Below, piece after piece: positions 34,122 through 64,000 of a stretch of 64,000 bases of DNA; position 1 is the first letter of the stretch; each line of letters opens with the position of its first letter. Below the pieces are notes generated by a model. It saw only the letters and a list, made by a program, of their open reading frames with translations. It searched no databases and was not told the DNA's origin. The stretch spans positions 1,024,501-1,088,500 of the forward strand of contig JAOTON010000768.1 in the NCBI GenBank assembly GCA_034440635.1, in the 5' to 3' direction. Source of the DNA: Lepas anatifera. Lineage: Eukaryota > Arthropoda > Thecostraca > Lepadidae. The translations under genes were made by a program, and so were the position numbers.

Positions 34122-36060
34122 ACGCGACAATACTGGGTGAAGCGGTGTTGGACTGACGCGACAGGGCTGGGTGAGCCGGTGTTGGACTATCACGACAAGG
34201 CTGAGTGAGCCGGTGTTGAATTGGCGCGACAGGGCTGGGTGAGCCGGTATTGGACTGGCGCGACAGGGCTGGGTGAACCGGTGTTGGAATATCACGACAA
34301 GGCTGGGTGAGCCGGTGTTGGATTGGTGCGACAGGGCTGGGTGAGCCGGTGTTGGATTGGCGCGACAGGACTGGGTGAGCCGACGTTGGATTGGCGCGAT
34401 AGGACTGGGTGAGCCGGTGTTGGACTGGCGCGACAGGACTGGGCGAGCCGGTGTTGGACTGGCGCGACAGGGCTGGGTGAACCGGTGTTGGACTATCACG
34501 ACAAGGCTGGGTGAGCCGGTGTTGGATTGGCGCGACAGGACTGGGTGAGCCGGCGTTGGATTGGCGCGACAGGACTGGGTGAGCCGGTGTTGGACTATCA
34601 CAAGGCTGGGTGAGCCGGTGTTGGACTATCACGACAAGGCTGGGTGAGCCGGTGTTGGACTGGCGTGACAGGACTGGGTGAGCCGGTGTTGGACTAGCGC
34701 GACAGGACTGGGTGAGCCGGTGTTGGCCTGGCGCGACAGGACTGGGTGAGCCGGTGTTGGACTGGCGCGACAGGACTGGGTGAGCCGGTGTTGGACTGGC
34801 GCGACAGGACTGGGTGAGCCGGTGTTGAACTGCCACGACAAGACTGGGTGAGCCGGTGTTGGATTGGCGCGACAGGACTGGGTGAGCCGGTGTTGGACTG
34901 GCGCGACAGGACTGGGTGAGCCGGTGTTGGCCTGGCGCGACAGGACTGGGTGAGCCAGTGTTGGACTGGCGCGACAGGACTGGGTGAACCGGTGTTGGAC
35001 TGGAGCGACAGGACTGGGTGAGCCGGTGTTGGACTATCACGACAAGGCTGGGTGAGCCGGTGTTGGACTATCACGACAAGGCTGGGTGAGCCGGTGTTGG
35101 ACTAGCGCGACAGGACTGGGTGAGCCGGTGTTGGACTGGCACGACAAGGCTGGGTGAGCCGGTGTTGGACTGGCGCGACAGGACTGGGTGAGCCGGTGTT
35201 GGACTGGCGCGACAGGACTGGGTGAGCCGGTGTTGAACTGGCACGACAAGGCTGGGTGAGCCGGTGTTGGATTGGCGCGACAGGACTGGGTGAGCCGGTG
35301 TTGGACTGGCGCGACAGGACTGGGTGAGCCGGTGTTGGCCTGGCGCGACAGGACTGGGTGAGCCGGTGTTGGACTGGCGCGACAGGACTGGGTGAACCGG
35401 TGTTGGACTGGAGCGACAGGACTGGGTGAGCCGGTGTTGGACTATCACGACAAGGCTGGGTGAGCCGGTGTTGGACTATCACGACAAGGCTGGGTGAGCC
35501 GGTGTTGGACTAGCGCGACAGGACTGGGTGAGCCGGTGTTGGACTGGCGCGACAGGACTGGGTGAGCCGGTGTTGGACTATCACGACAAGGCTAGGTGAG
35601 CCGGTGTTGGACTATCACGACAAGGCTGGGTGAGCCGGTGTTGGACTAGCGCGACAGGACTGGGTGAGCCGGTGTTGGACTGGCGCGACAGGACTGGGTG
35701 AGCCGGTGTTGGACTGGCACAAGGCTGGGTGAGCCGGTGTTGGATTGGCGCGACAGGACTGGGTGAGCCGGTGTTGGACTGGCGCGACAGGACTGGGTGA
35801 GCCGGTGTTGGACTAGCGCGACAAGGCTAGGTGAGCCGGTGTTGGACTATCACGACAAGGCTGGGTGAGCCGGTGTTGGACTAGCGCGACAGGACTGGGT
35901 GAGCCGGTGTTGGACTGGCGCGACAGGACTGGGTGAGCCGGTGTTGGACTGGCACAAGGCTGGGTGAGCCGGTGTTGGATTGGCGCGACAGGACTGGGTG
36001 AGCCGGTGTTGGACTGGCGCGACAGGACTGGGTGAGCCGGTGTTGGACTAGCGCGACAGG
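34122..36060. repeat. 34-bp minisatellite, nearly 60 copies
   Basis: Unit about GACAGGACTGGGTGAGCCGG followed by TGTTGGACTGGCGC. Two or three unit variants alternate in a higher-order pattern (for example 34690-35040 and 35270-35450 share the same order). Each unit contains GGTGAGC, a consensus-like donor on the plus strand. No exon was recognised beside it. Long frames over the array are products of the repeat, not genes. Confidence 0.9.
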
Positions 36061-36965
36061 TTGTATGGAGCGAAAGCAGCCCATTTCCAAATACAAAATA
36101 AACCACGAAACCGGTGCAAGCAGAAAGGCCTAATCATCGGTCTCTCGTTGTATTGACCGATTTGAAAAAAAGTAACGTTGCCTTAATGTCTTTGCTCACT
36201 CTTTCAGATACCTCAGATCAGCATTTCATGACACGATGAACGTTGACACAAAATCACAAAAACACCACTGTATTCCACAAACAACACGTCTTCTCTCCGG
36301 CCCCGTAAATACGTGCCCGCATCACTCGGGGGAGCAGTCCAATGGCCCCGCTCTGTTTGGGGCAGACGGGCATAGGAGGAACTTACACTGCTCAGGTGAC
36401 AAGGGTCAACGGAAGCGATAGATTTCACGAGCTGGCGCCACGGGCTCCAATCCCGGTCACAACTTTTCGTTGATTTTGTTAGCCATGTTTCCAATTACGG
36501 AGGGAGGGGGTAGTAGGTTTGGTCTCTCACTTTTTCCCCGAAATTTTGTTTCACAGAAGAATTCCTTCAAAATTTAATCCGCAGTATGCGCAGAGGAGCA
36601 CGCGGGAAGTCCAAATCTGAAGATTTTCATTATCTAGAAAGGGTAATTTTGTCTCAAAGGGTAATTTTGTCTTAATTCCTTTTTCACGGACGACCCCCGC
36701 CAGCCCCCACCCCTCCCCACGCAACACGTCTTTTGCCGATGACAACATTCTTGTTACACAGTTAAGTGCCTAATGATTAAAAGCGCGATACTCCTTAAAG
36801 CACGCATATCATTGCAAACGAAATGTGACGCCAATTACGTAGCCGGGAAGCGACGCATTACTAGTGTGATGATAGATCTTCTGAGCTATACCATTACAAA
36901 ACAGCTTTACACACATCAACCCTCTCATCGTTTGAGCAAAGCATATATAATATCACACATCGGAG
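36061..36965. other. No gene recognised
   Basis: Sequence after the minisatellite with no coding or RNA signal that I can support. Confidence 0.4.
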
Positions 36966-38300
36966 TCATAACATCGTAACTAATTCAGCATCGGTAACTG
37001 TGGGCTCACCAACAATCCACAAACACCAACCCGAGGCGGCACTCTGCAAAAGGCATCGGTGGCATATGAAAGAACCAGGACTCCACCACTGAGACCAGAT
37101 TCCAATGTAATACAATATCACCCGCAAACATTGCGCAAGAGATGGCCCGTTTGCGACCCCAGGAAGCCAGTAAGGGCGTACCAGTATTAGAAGCAATACT
37201 GGCTATGAAATGGCTATCTCAGAAGTTGAAATCGGGTCTTAAAGCACACGCTCACGTTTCCTGTCACCAGCAATTCTGCAAGAACATTCCTTGTGACTCT
37301 GTCGAACATAACATTGTCCAACAGTAGCGTACCAGAGCACATTTCAGTATAGGTATCACTCTGCAACATATAGTGTCGTAATGTTCATACTGTCAATATT
37401 GGACTTTTTCATTGAAAAAAAGTTATAGCAAAATACTGGATGGAAAATGCGTTAGATGCGCTCTAATTCGGAAGACATTGGGTACAGTTCAGCTCTTGTC
37501 GCGTAGAGGCGAAGACAGCATTTGCAAACATAACACCTAGGTCAAACTAATGACTGATTTGGCTGCAGGGTCTTTAGGCGCTTGCGGCCACATCTCTGGA
37601 AACATCGCAATAAATCCGTCGCCTAGACTCCAACACGAGTCGAATGGAGGCTCACCTGAACTAGCCAAATAATTGCACCCACAAAAGGAAGCGGTAGCAA
37701 AGAGAACCTGTAAAAGGACGGCGACCAGCATTACACCAATCACTGCCACCATCTCCCAGTTAGGACTAATAATGGCACAATCAGCCACCGTGGCCTACCC
37801 AGAGAGCAGTGTACTCGCCAGGTGCACTTCAGTAGCCCAATACTGGCAGTCAAGCTTAAAGGAATAGCAGCAGATAGGAGAAAATAGGAATGGTGCAATG
37901 CAGACCCGCGACCGGACATATGAATCGGGAAACGGCTTCCATACACCCCGAAAGGAAGGGTGCATGCACAGATGCACCCATCGCCGATGTACGGCTGTTG
38001 CAGATGGTGATCTTCCTCAGACGGTGCGCACATTCTCCTCCATACACTACATTTAAATCTCACTAGATGGGGGCTCTCTTGAGATCCGTCGCCAGGAGGG
38101 CCTCTTTTGAACCATTTTAGACATGCCCTCCGTCGTTGTAACATCCGCCACTTCTATTGGGGCCTGAAATCCAGCGTGGTTGGCACTGGTACTTTTGACA
38201 AGGATATCCATGCCAAGATCCGGGGTGCCCAGTTGAGGTAGACTTCAGCGAAGAGCTACGAGGGGGCCTATACACCACCTCACGCAGGGACATTAGCCGC
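36966..38300 (-). other. Possible exons of an unidentified membrane protein
   Basis: The minus strand at 37537-37800 reads ADCAIISPNWEMVAVIGVML, then VAVLLQVLFATASFCGCNYL, a strong hydrophobic segment followed by Cys/Gly residues and a Pro/Trp-rich tail. Upstream (37800-38050) lies CQYWATEVHLASTLLSG and a Cys-rich block, but stops and frame changes interrupt it. This could be a small multi-span protein gene, a decayed copy, or chance. It lies downstream of the helicase gene on the same strand. I cannot identify it. Confidence 0.25.
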
Positions 38301-38487
38301 CGCCTGACTCTGCATGTATACAATGCTCGTTCCCATTCGCAAACCTACACTCACCGCCGAGAGCCAGACACTGTCATGACAACGGTGTCCAAGAAGCGTG
38401 GCCGGTGCAGTCAATTGATCGTGACACAGTTTTCACGGCATTCGCCACGTCCTCTTCCCCAAGACTCCATTGGCTGGTCGCGACCTT

Positions 38488-63747
<25,260 letters not shown>

Positions 63748-64000
63748 CTAAGCTTTAGGCGTCGTTGCTCCTGCAGCGCCCTCTGCTGCGCCGAGCTCAA
63801 CTCCGCCGGGGGCGGTGGCGATGGCAGCGGCGGCGGCGGCGGTGGTGGTGGTGGTGGTGGTGGCGGCTGTTCTTCGGACGAACGCCGCCTGGCGGCCGCA
63901 GCGCCACGGCCCCGCGCCGCGCCCTCCTCCACGGAGTCGGAGCGCGCTGCGCCCCGGCGGCGGCGCCGCGGTTGCATCGGCAGAGCGTCAGTCACCGCGA

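Noticed and set aside
34122..36060. CRISPR array
   Set aside because: Units are contiguous with no unique spacers, the sequence is eukaryotic, and no cas gene is present.
34020..36106. Minus-strand frames of 120-320 residues with a repeated SNTGSPSPVAP-like unit
   Set aside because: Product of the 34-bp minisatellite. Several frames are equally open and no start, domain or flanking exon supports a gene.

Overview
This is a repeat-dominated nuclear window from a multicellular animal. The evidence is spliced coding exons with GT-AG introns, several clades of non-LTR retrotransposon, a Penelope-like element with a GIY-YIG-type domain, a tRNA-derived SINE with target-site duplications, TTAA-flanked foldback elements, and about 10 kb of minisatellite and microsatellite. 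The mix fits an aquatic invertebrate, possibly an arthropod such as a crustacean, but the sequence does not fix the phylum. Nothing prokaryotic is present.

Layout. 1-4.3 kb: a non-LTR element on the minus strand with an intact CCHC ORF1 and a broken ORF2 that runs off the left edge. 4.5-6.6 kb: TTAA-flanked foldback elements. 6.6-8.66 kb: two Penelope-like fragments arranged as a palindrome. 8.6-10.0 kb: an unnamed dispersed repeat in both orientations. 10.7-12.7 kb: a decayed R1/I-like fragment. 13.26-13.45 kb: a SINE. 13.9-15.5 kb: a 5'-truncated CR1/L2-like element with a hexamer tail. 17.3-20.8 kb: two inverted 1.2 kb TTAA elements full of AGGTCA hexamers. 20.9-24.4 kb: degenerate GC-rich repeats and a 20-bp minisatellite. 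24.6-29.7 kb: a nearly full-length but frameshifted I-superfamily retrotransposon, whose 5' end cuts into another AGGTCA element. 30.5-31.75 kb: an inverted duplication of a small coding segment. 32.8-33.1 kb: a hAT-like MITE. 34.1-36.1 kb: a 34-bp minisatellite of almost 60 copies.

The only substantial host gene fills 38.5-64 kb on the minus strand. It is a senataxin/Sen1-type superfamily 1B helicase. I reconstructed fifteen consecutive exons with compatible phases, giving 2,430 nt (809 codons plus stop), and at least one further N-terminal exon. All core helicase motifs are present: the EQ motif, Walker A split by an intron, DEAG, GDPxQLPPTV, the YRM motif, the DGFQG motif and the NVALTRAR motif. 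The gene's N-terminus lies beyond the right edge.

The most striking observation is the structure of its introns. About ten of the fourteen introns carry a minisatellite that abuts one splice junction. In eight cases the repeat unit contains the splice site itself plus 7-60 nt of the neighbouring exon, so the donor or acceptor, and sometimes a helicase motif, is copied many times into the intron. At exon 6 the 25-nt unit is exonic in its entirety and the working donor is a copy of codons inside the exon. I read this as introns growing by tandem duplication across exon edges. It is the best candidate here for something undescribed.
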